Origin: Rhodococcus rhodochrous
Lineage (GTDB): Bacteria > Actinomycetota > Actinomycetes > Mycobacteriales > Mycobacteriaceae
Direction: 5' to 3'
Assembly (NCBI RefSeq): GCF_014854695.1
Contig: NZ_CP027557.1
Span: forward strand, 1,178,001-1,242,000
Length of the DNA stretch: 64,000 nucleotides
Of this stretch, positions 18,883 through 27,635 are shown piece after piece. Under the pieces are notes generated by a model. That model saw only the letters and a list, made by a program, of their open reading frames with translations, searched no databases and was not told the DNA's origin. A program made the translations under genes and the position numbers. The stretch's first letter is position 1. Each line of letters begins with the position of its first letter.

Positions 18883-20100
18883 GTGGACACCAGGACGCCG
18901 CTCGTCATCGTCTGCGGATGGCGCGGACGGACTGCGCAGGTCGCGCGGTCGCTCCTGCGTCCGGGCACCGCGGTCGTCCACCACGACCTGTCCGGTCTCG
19001 ACCAGGGCGTACTCCGCCGCTCAGTGCTCACCGTCGAGGGCGAACGCACCGAGATCCTCGAACTCGCGCACGGGTGCGTCTCCTGCACGCTGCGCGAGGA
19101 TCTGCTGCCGCTTCTGCGCCGCATGCGCGACTACAGCAGCGTCGACCGGATCGTGCTGCACCTCGACCCGCAACTCGAACCCGAGGCACTGTGCTGGGCA
19201 GTCGAACATGTCGTGGTGAGCGGGATCGTCGGTCGTGTCGACGGACCCGCGTCCCTCGATGTCCGAGTGGACGGCGTCGTGACCTGCCTCGACGCCGCGA
19301 CCTGGCTCGAGGACGCGACGGGCGACGACGAACTGAACGAGCGTGTCGACGACGACCGCACCCTGGCGCAGGTCGTCGTCGGCCAGGTCGAGTTCGCCGA
19401 TGCGTTGGTGGTGCTTCCGGGAGCGGACGGCTGGCAGCAGGCACGCCTGCACGCGGTGCTCACCCGACTCGCCCCGGACGCGCCGATCGCGTGGGCGGGG
19501 GAACCGGACGTCGAGCGGCTCCTCCGCGAGATACCCGCCACCGCCCGTCGGGGGACGATCGACGGGGCGCACTCGCCTCTCCTACGAGGTCAACCGCCCC
19601 TCGACGACGACTGCGGAATCCGCCTCGTCGAGTTCTCCGCCGACCGGCCGTTCCATCCGGAACGTCTCCACCACGCGATCGACGTGCTGCTCGACGGCGT
19701 CGTGCGCGCCCGCGGACGACTGTGGGTCGCCACCCAACCCGACAATGCGCTGCTCATCGAATCAGCCGGTGGAGGACTGCGGGTCGCTCACGCGGGGCCG
19801 TGGCTCGCGTCGATGACTCCCGATCAGCAGCGCGAGGTCCCGGCGGAACGCCGCGCGATGGCGTCGCTGCGCTGGGACGAACGCTACGGCGACCGGGACA
19901 CGAGCATCGTCGTCCTCGTCCACGACGCCGACTCGGAACTCATCGACCGCACGCTGCGCGCGGCGGTCGTGACAGACGACGAGTTCGCCCGCCCCGACCT
20001 GTGGCCGACCTGGCACGACCCCTTCGGCCGATTCCACGAAGACCCTTGTGACGACCTCCCGGCAGACCGCCGCGACAACGAGAGAGAAGGACACCGATGA
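18883..20100 (+). CDS. COG0523/CobW-like protein, Mrf homologue, P-loop degenerate
   Basis: A GTG seven bases after AAAGGAG gives 405 residues. The family outline is clear: start [15 protein letters not shown], metal motif GCVSC (64-68), later [25 protein letters not shown] and the C-terminal [13 protein letters not shown]. The P-loop is not intact: GxxGxGKT is replaced by GWRGRTAQ, and the usual CxCC is CxxC. In M. smegmatis a COG0523 protein from the equivalent operon (Mrf) helps load a hibernation factor onto zinc-starved ribosomes, and that is the inferred role. ATGA overlap with rpmE2 places it first in a rightward Zur operon. Confidence 0.85.
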   Translation: MDTRTPLVIVCGWRGRTAQVARSLLRPGTAVVHHDLSGLDQGVLRRSVLTVEGERTEILELAHGCVSCTLREDLLPLLRRMRDYSSVDRIVLHLDPQLEPEALCWAVEHVVVSGIVGRVDGPASLDVRVDGVVTCLDAATWLEDATGDDELNERVDDDRTLAQVVVGQVEFADALVVLPGADGWQQARLHAVLTRLAPDAPIAWAGEPDVERLLREIPATARRGTIDGAHSPLLRGQPPLDDDCGIRLVEFSADRPFHPERLHHAIDVLLDGVVRARGRLWVATQPDNALLIESAGGGLRVAHAGPWLASMTPDQQREVPAERRAMASLRWDERYGDRDTSIVVLVHDADSELIDRTLRAAVVTDDEFARPDLWPTWHDPFGRFHEDPCDDLPADRRDNEREGHR

Positions 20101-20348
20101 AACCAGGCCTGCATCCCGACTACCACCCCGTGGTCTTCCAGGACGCCAACACCGGCGCCACCTTCCTGACCCGCTCCACCGCGACATCCGAACGCACGAC
20201 CGTCTGGTCGGACGGCCTTGCCTACCCGCTGATCGTCGTCGACGTCACGAGCGACTCGCACCCGTTCTGGACGGGCGCCGCCCGCCTGCTCGACACCGCC
20301 GGTCGCGTCGAGAAGTTCGAGCGCAAGTACGGCCGGCGCCGACCCTGA
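20097..20348 (+). CDS. rpmE2: 50S ribosomal protein L31 type B (zinc-independent)
   Basis: The 83-residue product matches type B L31 ([17 protein letters not shown] start, [28 protein letters not shown] end) with no cysteine. It overlaps the Mrf-like gene by 4 bp and precedes rpmF by 33 bp. Confidence 0.96.
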   Translation: MKPGLHPDYHPVVFQDANTGATFLTRSTATSERTTVWSDGLAYPLIVVDVTSDSHPFWTGAARLLDTAGRVEKFERKYGRRRP

Positions 20349-20381
20349 TCCCCGAACCTCCCGACATCGAAGGAGAACGAC

Positions 20382-20555
20382 ATGGCAGTCCCCAAACGCA
20401 GGAAGTCCCGCTCGAACACCCGTCATCGCCGGTCGCAGTGGACGGCGAAGGTCCCCGATCTCGTGCCGGTCACGGTCGACGGAACGACCGTGAAGGTGCC
20501 CCGCAGGCTCGTCGAGGCCGTGCACAGGGGTGAGGTCGATCCCCGGACCGACTGA
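20382..20555 (+). CDS. rpmF: 50S ribosomal protein L32, zinc-independent paralogue
   Basis: A 57-residue L32 from an ATG after GAAGGAGAACGAC. It begins [20 protein letters not shown], the L32 signature, and has no cysteine, so it is the C-minus version. Last gene of the rightward zinc-starvation operon; mprA follows 60 bp later, as rpmF precedes mprA in M. tuberculosis. Confidence 0.95.
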   Translation: MAVPKRRKSRSNTRHRRSQWTAKVPDLVPVTVDGTTVKVPRRLVEAVHRGEVDPRTD

Positions 20556-20582
20556 GTCGTAGAGCCCGCCGGCCACCGCGGG

Positions 20583-20600
20583 TTCTCAGCGCGCTCTCAG
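20583..20600 (+). promoter_or_regulatory. MprA box-like direct repeat before mprA
   Basis: TTCTCAG-CGCG-CTCTCAG is a direct repeat with 11-bp period, 16 bp before the mprA ATG. The same arrangement appears upstream of pepD. Loosely conserved tandem repeats of this type are the reported binding sites of MprA, which regulates its own operon. Confidence 0.6.
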
Positions 20601-20615
20601 TAGGGGCAGGCCACA

Positions 20616-21314
20616 ATGGTGATCATGCGCATTCTGGTGGTCGACGACGACCGTGCGGTGCGGGAGTCGCTGCGCCGGTCACTGAGCTTCAACGGATACA
20701 CGGTCGACCTCGCGACGGATGGGCAGGACGCCCTCGAGCAGGTCGCGGCGTCGCGTCCGGATGCGATGGTGCTCGACGTGATGATGCCGCGCGTCGACGG
20801 TCTCGAGGTGTGCCGCCGACTGCGCAGCACCGGCGACGACCTGCCGATCCTCGTCCTCACCGCGCGCGACTCCGTCTCGGAGCGGGTCGCGGGTCTCGAC
20901 GCGGGCGCCGACGACTACCTGCCGAAACCGTTCGCGCTCGAGGAACTGCTCGCGCGGCTGCGGGCGCTGCTGCGTCGTGCCGCGCCCGACCCGGACTCGT
21001 CCGCCGACGAGGTGCTGCGGTTCGCCGACCTCAGCCTCGACCCCGCGACCCGCGAGGTCACCCGCGGCGACCGGCAGATCAGCCTCACCCGCACCGAGTT
21101 CTCCCTGATGGAGATGCTCATGGCGAACCCGCGGAGGGTGCTCACGCGCAGCCGCATCCTCGAGGAGGTGTGGGGTTACGACTTCCCGACCTCCGGCAAC
21201 GCCCTCGAGGTCTACGTGGGGTACCTGCGACGCAAGACCGAGGCCGGTGGAGAACCGCGCCTGATCCACACGGTGCGCGGCGTCGGGTACGTGCTGCGCG
21301 AAACCCCGCCGTGA
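20616..21314 (+). CDS. mprA: Response regulator MprA (OmpR/PhoB family)
   Basis: The 232-residue product is a receiver (DDD at 10-12, phospho-acceptor D54 in [13 protein letters not shown] lysine) fused to an OmpR-type winged helix ([40 protein letters not shown]). Sequence and neighbours match MprA, the envelope-stress regulator that controls sigB, sigE and pepD in mycobacteria. An ATG at 20625 is an alternative start. The stop overlaps the mprB start. Confidence 0.95.
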   Translation: MVIMRILVVDDDRAVRESLRRSLSFNGYTVDLATDGQDALEQVAASRPDAMVLDVMMPRVDGLEVCRRLRSTGDDLPILVLTARDSVSERVAGLDAGADDYLPKPFALEELLARLRALLRRAAPDPDSSADEVLRFADLSLDPATREVTRGDRQISLTRTEFSLMEMLMANPRRVLTRSRILEEVWGYDFPTSGNALEVYVGYLRRKTEAGGEPRLIHTVRGVGYVLRETPP

Positions 21315-22726
21315 GCGACCTGATGCGACCACCTCTTCTTCTGACCCGCTCGGTGCCGCTGCGCACCCGCGTCACGCTCCTCGCGGCCGGCGCGGTGGCG
21401 CTCGCCGTCGCCGTCACCTCCATCGCGGCCTACGCCGTCGTCTCGCGGGCGTTGTACTCGGAGGTCGACACCCAGTTGCGGGCGCGGGCCGCCGCGCTCG
21501 TCGAGTCGAGCACCCTCATCACCTACGACCCGCGCTATATCGGCGGGGCCCAGCTCTACAGCTCCGACATCAGCGTCGCCCTGATCTATCCGGATCTCGG
21601 CAGGTACGTGCCGCCGGGCTCGTCGGTCCCCATCGGCGAATCCGAACTGGCGGTGGCCGAGGGCGACCGTGAGTCGTCGCTGCGCACCGTCGCCCAGCAG
21701 CGCGTACTGGCCCAGCGCATGCCCGACGGCAGCACGGTCGTGATCGCGCAGCGACTGCGTCCCACCGTCGAGATCCTCAACCGCCTGGCGAGTGTGCTGT
21801 TCATCGTCGGCGGGTGCGGGGTGGTGCTCGCCGCCGCCGTGGGTGCGACGGTCGGCCGCACCGGTCTGCGTCCCGTCGCCCGGCTCACCGCCGCCGCCGA
21901 GCGGGTCGCCCGCACCGACGACCTGCGGCCCATCCGGGTGACCGGCCACGACGAGCTCGCCCGTCTCACCGAGAGCTTCAACATGATGCTGCGCGCGCTC
22001 GCCGAGTCGCGGGAACGGCAGAGCCGGCTGGTCGCCGACGCCGGTCACGAACTGAAGACACCGCTGACCTCACTGCGGACCAACATGGAACTGCTCATCG
22101 CGGCGAGCCGTCCCGGTGCACCGAGCCTGCCCGACGAGGACATGGCCGAGTTGCGGGCCGACGTCATCGGCCAGATCGAGGAGTTGTCGACGCTCGTCGG
22201 TGATCTCGTCGACCTCGCCCGTGAGGAGGCGCCGGAGACGGTCTTCGAGGTCGTCGACGTCGCCGAGGTGGTGGACCGCAGTCTCGAACGCGCGCGTCGA
22301 CGGCGTACCGACATCGAGTTCCGGGCGACCACCGAGCAGTGGTTCGTCTTCGGCGACCAGGCCGGACTCACCCGCGCGGTGGTCAACGTCCTCGACAACG
22401 CGGCCAAGTGGAGCCCGGCGGGGGAGGACGTCGTCGTGAACATGCGGCAGATCGCCAGTGGCCTGATGGAACTGACCGTCGACGACGCCGGCCCGGGGAT
22501 CCCGGAGGAGGAACGCGAGCTGGTGTTCGAGCGGTTCTACCGGGCGACGACCGCGCGGTCGATGCCGGGATCCGGGCTGGGACTGGCCATCGTGCGACAG
22601 ATGGTCACGAAGCACGGCGGGACGATCGCCGTCGAACGGTCGGATCGTGGCGGCGCGCTGATCCGCATCGTGTTGCCCGGCACACCGACCCTCGACGGAG
22701 AGACACACCCCACCGAGATCGGATGA
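21311..22726 (+). CDS. mprB: Sensor histidine kinase MprB
   Basis: The 471-residue kinase starts at GTG inside the mprA stop (GTGA). It has two membrane segments (about 17-40 and 157-180) around an extracytoplasmic sensor loop, a HAMP linker, the phospho-site H246 in [13 protein letters not shown], and a HATPase domain with [15 protein letters not shown] and GSGLGLAI. It senses envelope stress and phosphorylates MprA in mycobacteria. Confidence 0.95.
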   Translation: MSDLMRPPLLLTRSVPLRTRVTLLAAGAVALAVAVTSIAAYAVVSRALYSEVDTQLRARAAALVESSTLITYDPRYIGGAQLYSSDISVALIYPDLGRYVPPGSSVPIGESELAVAEGDRESSLRTVAQQRVLAQRMPDGSTVVIAQRLRPTVEILNRLASVLFIVGGCGVVLAAAVGATVGRTGLRPVARLTAAAERVARTDDLRPIRVTGHDELARLTESFNMMLRALAESRERQSRLVADAGHELKTPLTSLRTNMELLIAASRPGAPSLPDEDMAELRADVIGQIEELSTLVGDLVDLAREEAPETVFEVVDVAEVVDRSLERARRRRTDIEFRATTEQWFVFGDQAGLTRAVVNVLDNAAKWSPAGEDVVVNMRQIASGLMELTVDDAGPGIPEEERELVFERFYRATTARSMPGSGLGLAIVRQMVTKHGGTIAVERSDRGGALIRIVLPGTPTLDGETHPTEIG

Positions 22727-22750
22727 ATTCGACAGCAAAATCGCGGGTAC

Positions 22751-22768
22751 TTCTGAGGCGACTCTCAG
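22751..22768 (+). promoter_or_regulatory. MprA box-like direct repeat before pepD
   Basis: TTCTGAG-GCGA-CTCTCAG has the same half-sites, spacer and 11-bp period as the repeat before mprA, 125 bp before the pepD ATG. This supports direct control of pepD by MprA, as reported for mycobacteria. Confidence 0.6.
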
Positions 22769-22893
22769 CTGCCCGGTCCATGCTGGACGAAGAAGCGCGG
22801 AGGTGCTCGACGCACCCCGCATGATCGGCCACCGCACGCCGACGTCGACCCGTATGCGTCCGGTGGCCCCGGCGGACGAAGGCGAAGTGACGA

Positions 22894-24123
22894 ATGAGTG
22901 AGGACCCCACCCGCGGCGCGGGAGCACCGCAACCGCAACCCCATCCGTACGGCCCCGGTGGATACACCGAGCCCTACGCGCAGGCCGCCCAGCAGCCGGC
23001 ACCTCCGCCGCCGGCGCCCGGCCCGAACCACACGGCATCGAATCGCATGCCCGGCCGTTCCGCTCTCGTCGTCGGTGCCATCGCACTGGCGCTGGTGAGC
23101 GGCGGCATCGGTGGCGCGGTCGGCGCGTGGTCGATGCGCGACTCGTCCGGACCGGTCGTCAACTCCCTCGACGCCCCGCGGCCCGAGACACAGACGATCG
23201 CCGCTGCTCCCGAGGGCAGCGTGCAGGCCGTCGCCGACAGGGTCGTGCCGAGCGTCGTGCGAATCGAGGTCCTCGGCCGCACGGGTGCCGGTGAGGGTTC
23301 GGGTGTGGTCCTGTCCTCGGACGGATTGATCCTCACCAACAACCACGTCGTGGCGGGCGGCGGGCAGGGCGCGCGCCTGACGGTCTTCTTCTCGGACGGC
23401 TCCACCGCACCGGCGACGGTCGTCGGCGCGGACGCGGTCTCGGACATCGCCGTCATCCGGACGGAGGGTCGCACCGACCTCACGCCCATCGAACTCGGCA
23501 GCGCCGAGAACCTCGCGGTGGGCCAGGAGGTCGTGGCCGTCGGCTCGCCTCTCGGACTCCAGAGCACCGTGACGGCGGGCATCGTCTCGGCCCTCAACCG
23601 CCCCGTCTCCACGAGCGGGGACACCGCCAACCAGGCGTCTGTCATCGACGCGATCCAGACCGACGCGGCGATCAACCCGGGCAACTCCGGCGGCGCGCTC
23701 GTCGACATGGAAGGTCGCCTCGTCGGCATCAACACCGCGATCGCCACGGCCGGCGGACAGTCGGGCTCGATCGGCCTCGGCTTCGCGATCCCCGTCGAGC
23801 AGGCCCGGCGTATCGCGCAGGAACTCGTCGACACCGGTCAGGCGACGCACTCGATCATCGGCGTCCAGGTCCCGTCCCGGGACAACGCCTACGGCGCGCG
23901 CGTCGTGGAGGTCGTGCCCGACGGCCCGGCCGATCGTGCGGGCATCCCGAACAACGCGCTCATCGTCCGCGTCGACGAGCGGGTCATCACCGACGGCGAC
24001 TCGCTCATCGCCGCGATCCGCTCCCACGCTCCCGGCGAGACCGTGAAGATCACCTACCGCACGGCCGACGGTGAGGAGAACACCGTCGACGTCGTGACCA
24101 CCGCAGATTCCGCCGGACGATGA
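22894..24123 (+). CDS. pepD: HtrA-type serine protease PepD
   Basis: The 409-residue protein has a short Pro-rich cytoplasmic N-terminus, one membrane segment (about 56-75), a trypsin-like S1C domain with triad H151 (NNHVVAG), D184 (SDIAVIR), S265 (GNSGGAL), and a C-terminal PDZ domain (about 320-400). It acts outside the membrane as a protease/chaperone in envelope quality control. It follows mprAB, as in Rv0981-Rv0983, and its stop overlaps the start of moaB2. Confidence 0.95.
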   Translation: MSEDPTRGAGAPQPQPHPYGPGGYTEPYAQAAQQPAPPPPAPGPNHTASNRMPGRSALVVGAIALALVSGGIGGAVGAWSMRDSSGPVVNSLDAPRPETQTIAAAPEGSVQAVADRVVPSVVRIEVLGRTGAGEGSGVVLSSDGLILTNNHVVAGGGQGARLTVFFSDGSTAPATVVGADAVSDIAVIRTEGRTDLTPIELGSAENLAVGQEVVAVGSPLGLQSTVTAGIVSALNRPVSTSGDTANQASVIDAIQTDAAINPGNSGGALVDMEGRLVGINTAIATAGGQSGSIGLGFAIPVEQARRIAQELVDTGQATHSIIGVQVPSRDNAYGARVVEVVPDGPADRAGIPNNALIVRVDERVITDGDSLIAAIRSHAPGETVKITYRTADGEENTVDVVTTADSAGR

Positions 24124-24695
24124 GGGACGACATGGACATAGCTCACATTTCGGTACAAGAGCCGCATGCTCTCGACCCGCAAACTACCGTGGACCTCATG
24201 GAACTCGAAGCTCCCAGAAAAGGCCGCGCGCTCGTCGTCGTCGTCGACGATCGCGTCTCCCACGGCGACAGTCCGGACTCCGCGGGCCCGCTGGTCACGG
24301 AGCTTCTCGTCGAAGGTGGCTTCGCGGTCGACGGTGTCGTGTCGGTCGCGGCCGACGAGGTCGAGATCCGAAATGCGCTCAACACCGCGGTGATCGGCGG
24401 CGTCGATCTGGTGATTTCCGTCGGTGGCACCGGTGTCACCCCGCGCGACGTGACTCCCGACGCGACCGAGGACGTGCTCGATCACGAGATCCGCGGCATC
24501 GCCGAGGCACTGCGTTCGTCGGGTCTGGCGTCGGGTGCCGTCGACGCCGGCCTCTCCCGCGGTCTCGTGGGAGTCTCCGGATCGACGCTCGTGGTGAACC
24601 TCGCGTCGTCGCGTCCCGCCATCCGCGACGGGATGGCAACCCTGCTGCCTCTCGCGGCTCACGTCATCGAAGAGCTGTCCTGGATGGAGGAGTGA
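24120..24695 (+). CDS. moaB2: MoaB/MogA family molybdenum cofactor protein
   Basis: The 191-residue product has the MogA/MoaB fold signature: VVVDDRVSHG.DSAGPLV near the N-terminus and ISVGGTGVTPRDVTPDAT in the MPT-binding loop. The family adenylylates molybdopterin before metal insertion. It overlaps pepD by 4 bp, so it belongs to the stress operon, as moaB2 does in mycobacteria. A second start at 24198 (MELEAPRKGRAL) would give the more usual length; the first 26 residues show no known domain. Confidence 0.92.
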   Translation: MRDDMDIAHISVQEPHALDPQTTVDLMELEAPRKGRALVVVVDDRVSHGDSPDSAGPLVTELLVEGGFAVDGVVSVAADEVEIRNALNTAVIGGVDLVISVGGTGVTPRDVTPDATEDVLDHEIRGIAEALRSSGLASGAVDAGLSRGLVGVSGSTLVVNLASSRPAIRDGMATLLPLAAHVIEELSWMEE

Positions 24696-24699
24696 CGCC

Positions 24700-24915
24700 A
24701 TGGCCGGCGACCCTGCGGACCCGCAGGAGCCCGACGAGGTGACCGAAGAGAAGCGTGAGAGCCGTGCCCGGATCGACCGGGCACGGCTGGCGCGCATCTT
24801 CGGCGACGTGCTTCCCGAGACCACTCGCGATGAACGACGGGACAACGATCCTCGCGAGGGCGGATCGGACGAATGGCTGCGACGTCAGGTACCACCACAC
24901 CACTCCGGCTCGTGA
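24700..24915 (+). CDS. Small conserved acidic/basic protein of unknown function
   Basis: A 71-residue frame starting 4 bp after moaB2. It is highly charged, with a central helix (RARIDRARLARIFGDVLPETTRDER) and the end SDEWLRRQVPPHHSGS. I recall similar short proteins with the ARIFGDVLPETT core next to moaB2 in other Nocardiaceae, which supports a real gene. No function is known. Confidence 0.7.
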   Translation: MAGDPADPQEPDEVTEEKRESRARIDRARLARIFGDVLPETTRDERRDNDPREGGSDEWLRRQVPPHHSGS

Positions 24916-24926
24916 TGTGTGTCACA
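24911..24926. promoter_or_regulatory. CRP/GlxR-type operator (one mismatch)
   Basis: CGTGA-TGTGTG-TCACA matches TGTGA-N6-TCACA in 9 of 10 positions. It overlaps the end of the 71-aa gene and lies about 330 bp upstream of the porin promoter, so its target is unclear. Confidence 0.4.
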
Positions 24927-25243
24927 TTTGCCGGGTTGCTCTCGAGGTGATTCGAACTCGTTGTCGGCCGTGAAGAAACGGCGATGCAACGTTTCGTTCA
25001 ACTCCGCATGATCCACCATGTGGGACGCGGAGGCGCTGTGCGGTCGCTGAGGGCACCCTTCGAGACATGACGGGTGAAAGCCTCGAGTCGCCCTACCTGG
25101 GCAAACCGAAAAATGCGCCATACAGCGCGCATGTTGTACGGCGTGTCGGCATCCACAACCGACGTGTCCGTTTCGTGAACATTTTGTGTGTCCCACGCGT
25201 CTCACGAGCCGTCTCGAGCCCTCGGCGTTACATTTCCGAGCCG
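24927..25243. other. Intergenic region upstream of the porin promoter
   Basis: The gene-free gap before the porin start is 573 bp in all (24916-25488). This first part has lower GC than its surroundings and no frame with a ribosome site and normal codon use. I see no further clear structure in it; the promoter, a repeat and a hairpin further right are listed separately. Confidence 0.5.
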
Positions 25244-25272
25244 TTGCTCTGGGAAAGGTCACGGTCTAATCT
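25244..25272 (+). promoter_or_regulatory. Putative porin operon promoter
   Basis: TTGCTC and TAATCT are separated by 17 bp, a good housekeeping-type promoter. It would give a leader of about 210 nt before the first porin. The -10 overlaps a partial MprA-like repeat (GTCTAAT-CTCC-CTCTCAG, 25264-25281). Confidence 0.5.
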
Positions 25273-25292
25273 CCCTCTCAGGTTCAAACCGG

Positions 25293-25322
25293 TCGAGCCC
25301 GGGCCCAGCGGCCCGGGCTCGA
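25293..25322 (+). other. Strong hairpin in the porin mRNA leader
   Basis: TCGAGCCCGGGCC and GGCCCGGGCTCGA form a perfect 13-bp stem with a 4-nt loop (CAGC). There is no T-run after it, so it is more likely an mRNA-stabilising or regulatory structure than a terminator. Confidence 0.7.
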
Positions 25323-25488
25323 TCACGAATCGGTAACGCAAAACCGTGCGGACGATGGACGTAACCGACACACCGACGGCTGATCCGCCGGTGTGTTCGC
25401 TGTGGACAGCGACCCGCGGGCGACAGGGCGACCACTTGTTGTCGGACGCGGTGCGCAACCCGGCACGCAGAGAACGGATGAGGCATTC

Positions 25489-26265
25489 ATGAAGATTCAG
25501 ACGCGACGTGGCTTCCGGGCCGCCCGCAACGCCACGGTGGCGGCAGCTGCTGTGGCCGGTCTGGTTCTCGGATCGGCCGGCGCCGCAGGTGCCGAGGTCA
25601 ACGACCAGAACCGGATCGTCTCCAACGGCCACGAGGTCATCGTCACGCAGGAGGACACCTTCATCAACGGTGTGCCCCCGATCGGCGGCAGCCCGCTGAG
25701 CCGTGAGTGGTTCCACAACGGCCGCGGCATCGCCAACATCGTCGGCCCCGAGGCGGCGGACTTCGAGGGCTCGACCTTCCAGTTCGGTTACCAGGTCGCG
25801 TGGACCGCCTCGCTTGACGGCGCAATCGGTTTCAGCTGGAGTAGCCCCGACGTCGAAGTCGGGGTCTTTGCGGCACGTTCGGATGCTTTTGAGGAGATCG
25901 GCGAACAGCCGGTACTCGATGAGGACGACAACCCCGTCCTGGACGACGAGGGGCAGCCGGTCATGGAACCGATCTACCGACGCATCGAGGGCGGCGGAGA
26001 TATCGAGCTCGACGCCGTCGAGACGGGGATCTTCGAGATTCTTCCGCAGGCGACCGCAGCCGTCGAACTGACCCCCGCGCCCGGTATTGAAGAGATCGTC
26101 GTTGCTGAGGGCGATTTCGATGGTGATTTCAAGGAAGTCCAGATCGCCAATGTCCACGGTGCCGCCACCGGTGTCATCGGACCGGTCTCCCTCCGCCCCT
26201 TCGTCCGTGTGATCACCGCCAACGGCGACAACGTCACCACCTACGGCCAGGTCTGGACCCTCTAG
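25489..26265 (+). CDS. MspA family porin with acidic insertion
   Basis: Outer-membrane (mycomembrane) channel of the MspA family. The 258-residue precursor has a signal peptide ending near GAAGA|EV (35/36) and the family landmarks QEDTFINGVPPI, SREWFHNGRG, FQFGYQV, PAPGIEEI, NVHGAATGVIG, RPFVRVI and DNVTTYGQVW. It is about 47 residues longer than its neighbour because of an acidic, repeat-like insertion at about 127-180 (PVLDEDDN, PVLDDEGQ, PVMEP). That position corresponds to the constriction region of MspA. First of two tandem porin genes. Confidence 0.92.
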   Translation: MKIQTRRGFRAARNATVAAAAVAGLVLGSAGAAGAEVNDQNRIVSNGHEVIVTQEDTFINGVPPIGGSPLSREWFHNGRGIANIVGPEAADFEGSTFQFGYQVAWTASLDGAIGFSWSSPDVEVGVFAARSDAFEEIGEQPVLDEDDNPVLDDEGQPVMEPIYRRIEGGGDIELDAVETGIFEILPQATAAVELTPAPGIEEIVVAEGDFDGDFKEVQIANVHGAATGVIGPVSLRPFVRVITANGDNVTTYGQVWTL

Positions 26266-26318
26266 TCCTGCTCCGCGCCATCCCGCAAGAAGTCCCCACC
26301 ACCACAAACGGAGTAATC

Positions 26319-26954
26319 ATGGGAATCAAGTCGCGTGGCTTCAAGGCCGCTCGTAACGCCGCCGTCGCCGGTGCCGCCGTGCTCGGTCTGGTGCTTGGTG
26401 CCTCGGGCGCCGCTTCGGCCGAGGTCAACGACCAGAACCGCATCGTCTCCGACGGCGTCGAGGTCGTCGTGACCCAGGAGGACACCTTCATCCAGGGTGT
26501 TCCGGCTCTCGGCGGCAGCCCGTTCAACCGCGAGTTCTTCCACAACGGCCGCGGCACCGTGAACCTGCTCGGTGACGGTGCAGCCGACGCGGAGGGTACC
26601 CTCTTCCAGTTCGGCTACCAGTTCGCGTGGGCCGGCAGCATCGACGGCGCCATCGGCGTGACCTACTCCACCCCGCAGCTTGAGGTCGCTATCAAGCCCG
26701 CTGGACCCGAGGCCAAGGTCACCGACATCCTCCCGCAGGCCTACGCCGAGCTCGAGCTGACCCCGGCTCCGGGCATCGAGGAGCTCGTCGTCGCCGAGGG
26801 CGAGTTCGACGGTGATTTCAAGACCGTTCAGTTCTCCAACGTCCACGGCACCGCCTCCGGCGTCCTCGGCGCTGTCCAGGTCCGTCCGTTCGTCCGCGCC
26901 ATCACGGCCAACGGCGACAACGTCACCACCTACGGCGCTCCCTGGACCGTCTAA
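26319..26954 (+). CDS. MspA family porin
   Basis: The 211-residue precursor has a signal peptide ending near AASA|EV and the complete MspA landmark set (QEDTFIQGVPAL, NREFFHNGRG, FQFGYQF, PAPGIEEL, NVHGTASGVLG, DNVTTYGAPW). It is of normal MspA length and clearly a duplicate of the gene 53 bp upstream. It would form octameric channels for small hydrophilic solutes across the mycolic-acid layer. Confidence 0.94.
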   Translation: MGIKSRGFKAARNAAVAGAAVLGLVLGASGAASAEVNDQNRIVSDGVEVVVTQEDTFIQGVPALGGSPFNREFFHNGRGTVNLLGDGAADAEGTLFQFGYQFAWAGSIDGAIGVTYSTPQLEVAIKPAGPEAKVTDILPQAYAELELTPAPGIEELVVAEGEFDGDFKTVQFSNVHGTASGVLGAVQVRPFVRAITANGDNVTTYGAPWTV

Positions 26955-26991
26955 GTAGTAGACGTCCGGCTCACGCCGAACACAGCACGAC

Positions 26992-27033
26992 AAGACCGGG
27001 CTCGCTCGAAACTCGAGCGGGCCCGGTCTTCTT
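26992..27033. terminator. Bidirectional terminator between porin and mscL
   Basis: AAGACCGGGCTCGCTCG pairs with CGAGCGGGCCCGGTCTT (one mismatch) around AAACT; CTT follows rightward. It serves the porins and, read leftward, the end of mscL. Confidence 0.8.
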
Positions 27034-27046
27034 CGTCGTCGGGCAC

Positions 27047-27481
27047 CTACTCGATTCCGGGGCTGGGTTTGGCGTGCGCGCCACCCTGACCCGACTGCGC
27101 GGCCTGGGCTTCGAGGATGTCGCGGATCTGGATGAGCAGGTCCTCGGCGCTGGCCTGCTTGTCCTCCGGCTCGGTGACGAACTTCTTCTTCGCCGCGTTG
27201 GCGGGGACGATGAGCACGAAGTACACGACCGCGGCGATGATGACGAAGTTGATTGCCGCGGAGATCACCGCGCCGATGTTGACGAACGTCGCGGGATTGT
27301 CGCTCAGGATCTGGAAACCCCAACCCATCTCGTTGTCGCCGCCCACCGCGCTGATGAGCGGTTCGATGATGTACTCGGTGAAGGCCGTGACGATGGCGGT
27401 GAACGCCGCGCCGACCACGACCGCGACGGCGAGGTCGAGGACGTTGCCTCTCAACAGGAAGTCCTTGAAGCCCTTCAGCAT
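27047..27481 (-). CDS. mscL: Large-conductance mechanosensitive channel MscL (copy 1)
   Basis: The 144-residue product begins MLKGFKDFLLRGNVLDLAVAVVVGAAF, the MscL pore helix with its amphipathic start, followed by a periplasmic loop, TM2 (INFVIIAAVVYFVLIVP) and a C-terminal helix bundle. It forms a pentameric emergency valve for osmotic downshock. It is the mscL at the conserved position (Rv0985c); a second copy lies 10 kb away. Confidence 0.96.
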   Translation of the reverse strand: MLKGFKDFLLRGNVLDLAVAVVVGAAFTAIVTAFTEYIIEPLISAVGGDNEMGWGFQILSDNPATFVNIGAVISAAINFVIIAAVVYFVLIVPANAAKKKFVTEPEDKQASAEDLLIQIRDILEAQAAQSGQGGAHAKPSPGIE

Positions 27482-27635
27482 GGTGTGCTCCTTCTCGCGG
27501 CCTGTCCGCCGGAGCCGCGCACATGAGGTAGGTCACACGGACGTCCACACGATAAACCGCGAGGTCGGTTCCTCGTGGGGATTGTGCAGTGGGGAACGTG
27601 CAGGGGGGATCGTGTAGGGCAAACGACCGCGACAT

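Noticed and set aside
25067-25336. Open frame of 89 codons before the porins
   Set aside because: Runs through the promoter and hairpin, lacks a ribosome site and has non-genomic codon use.
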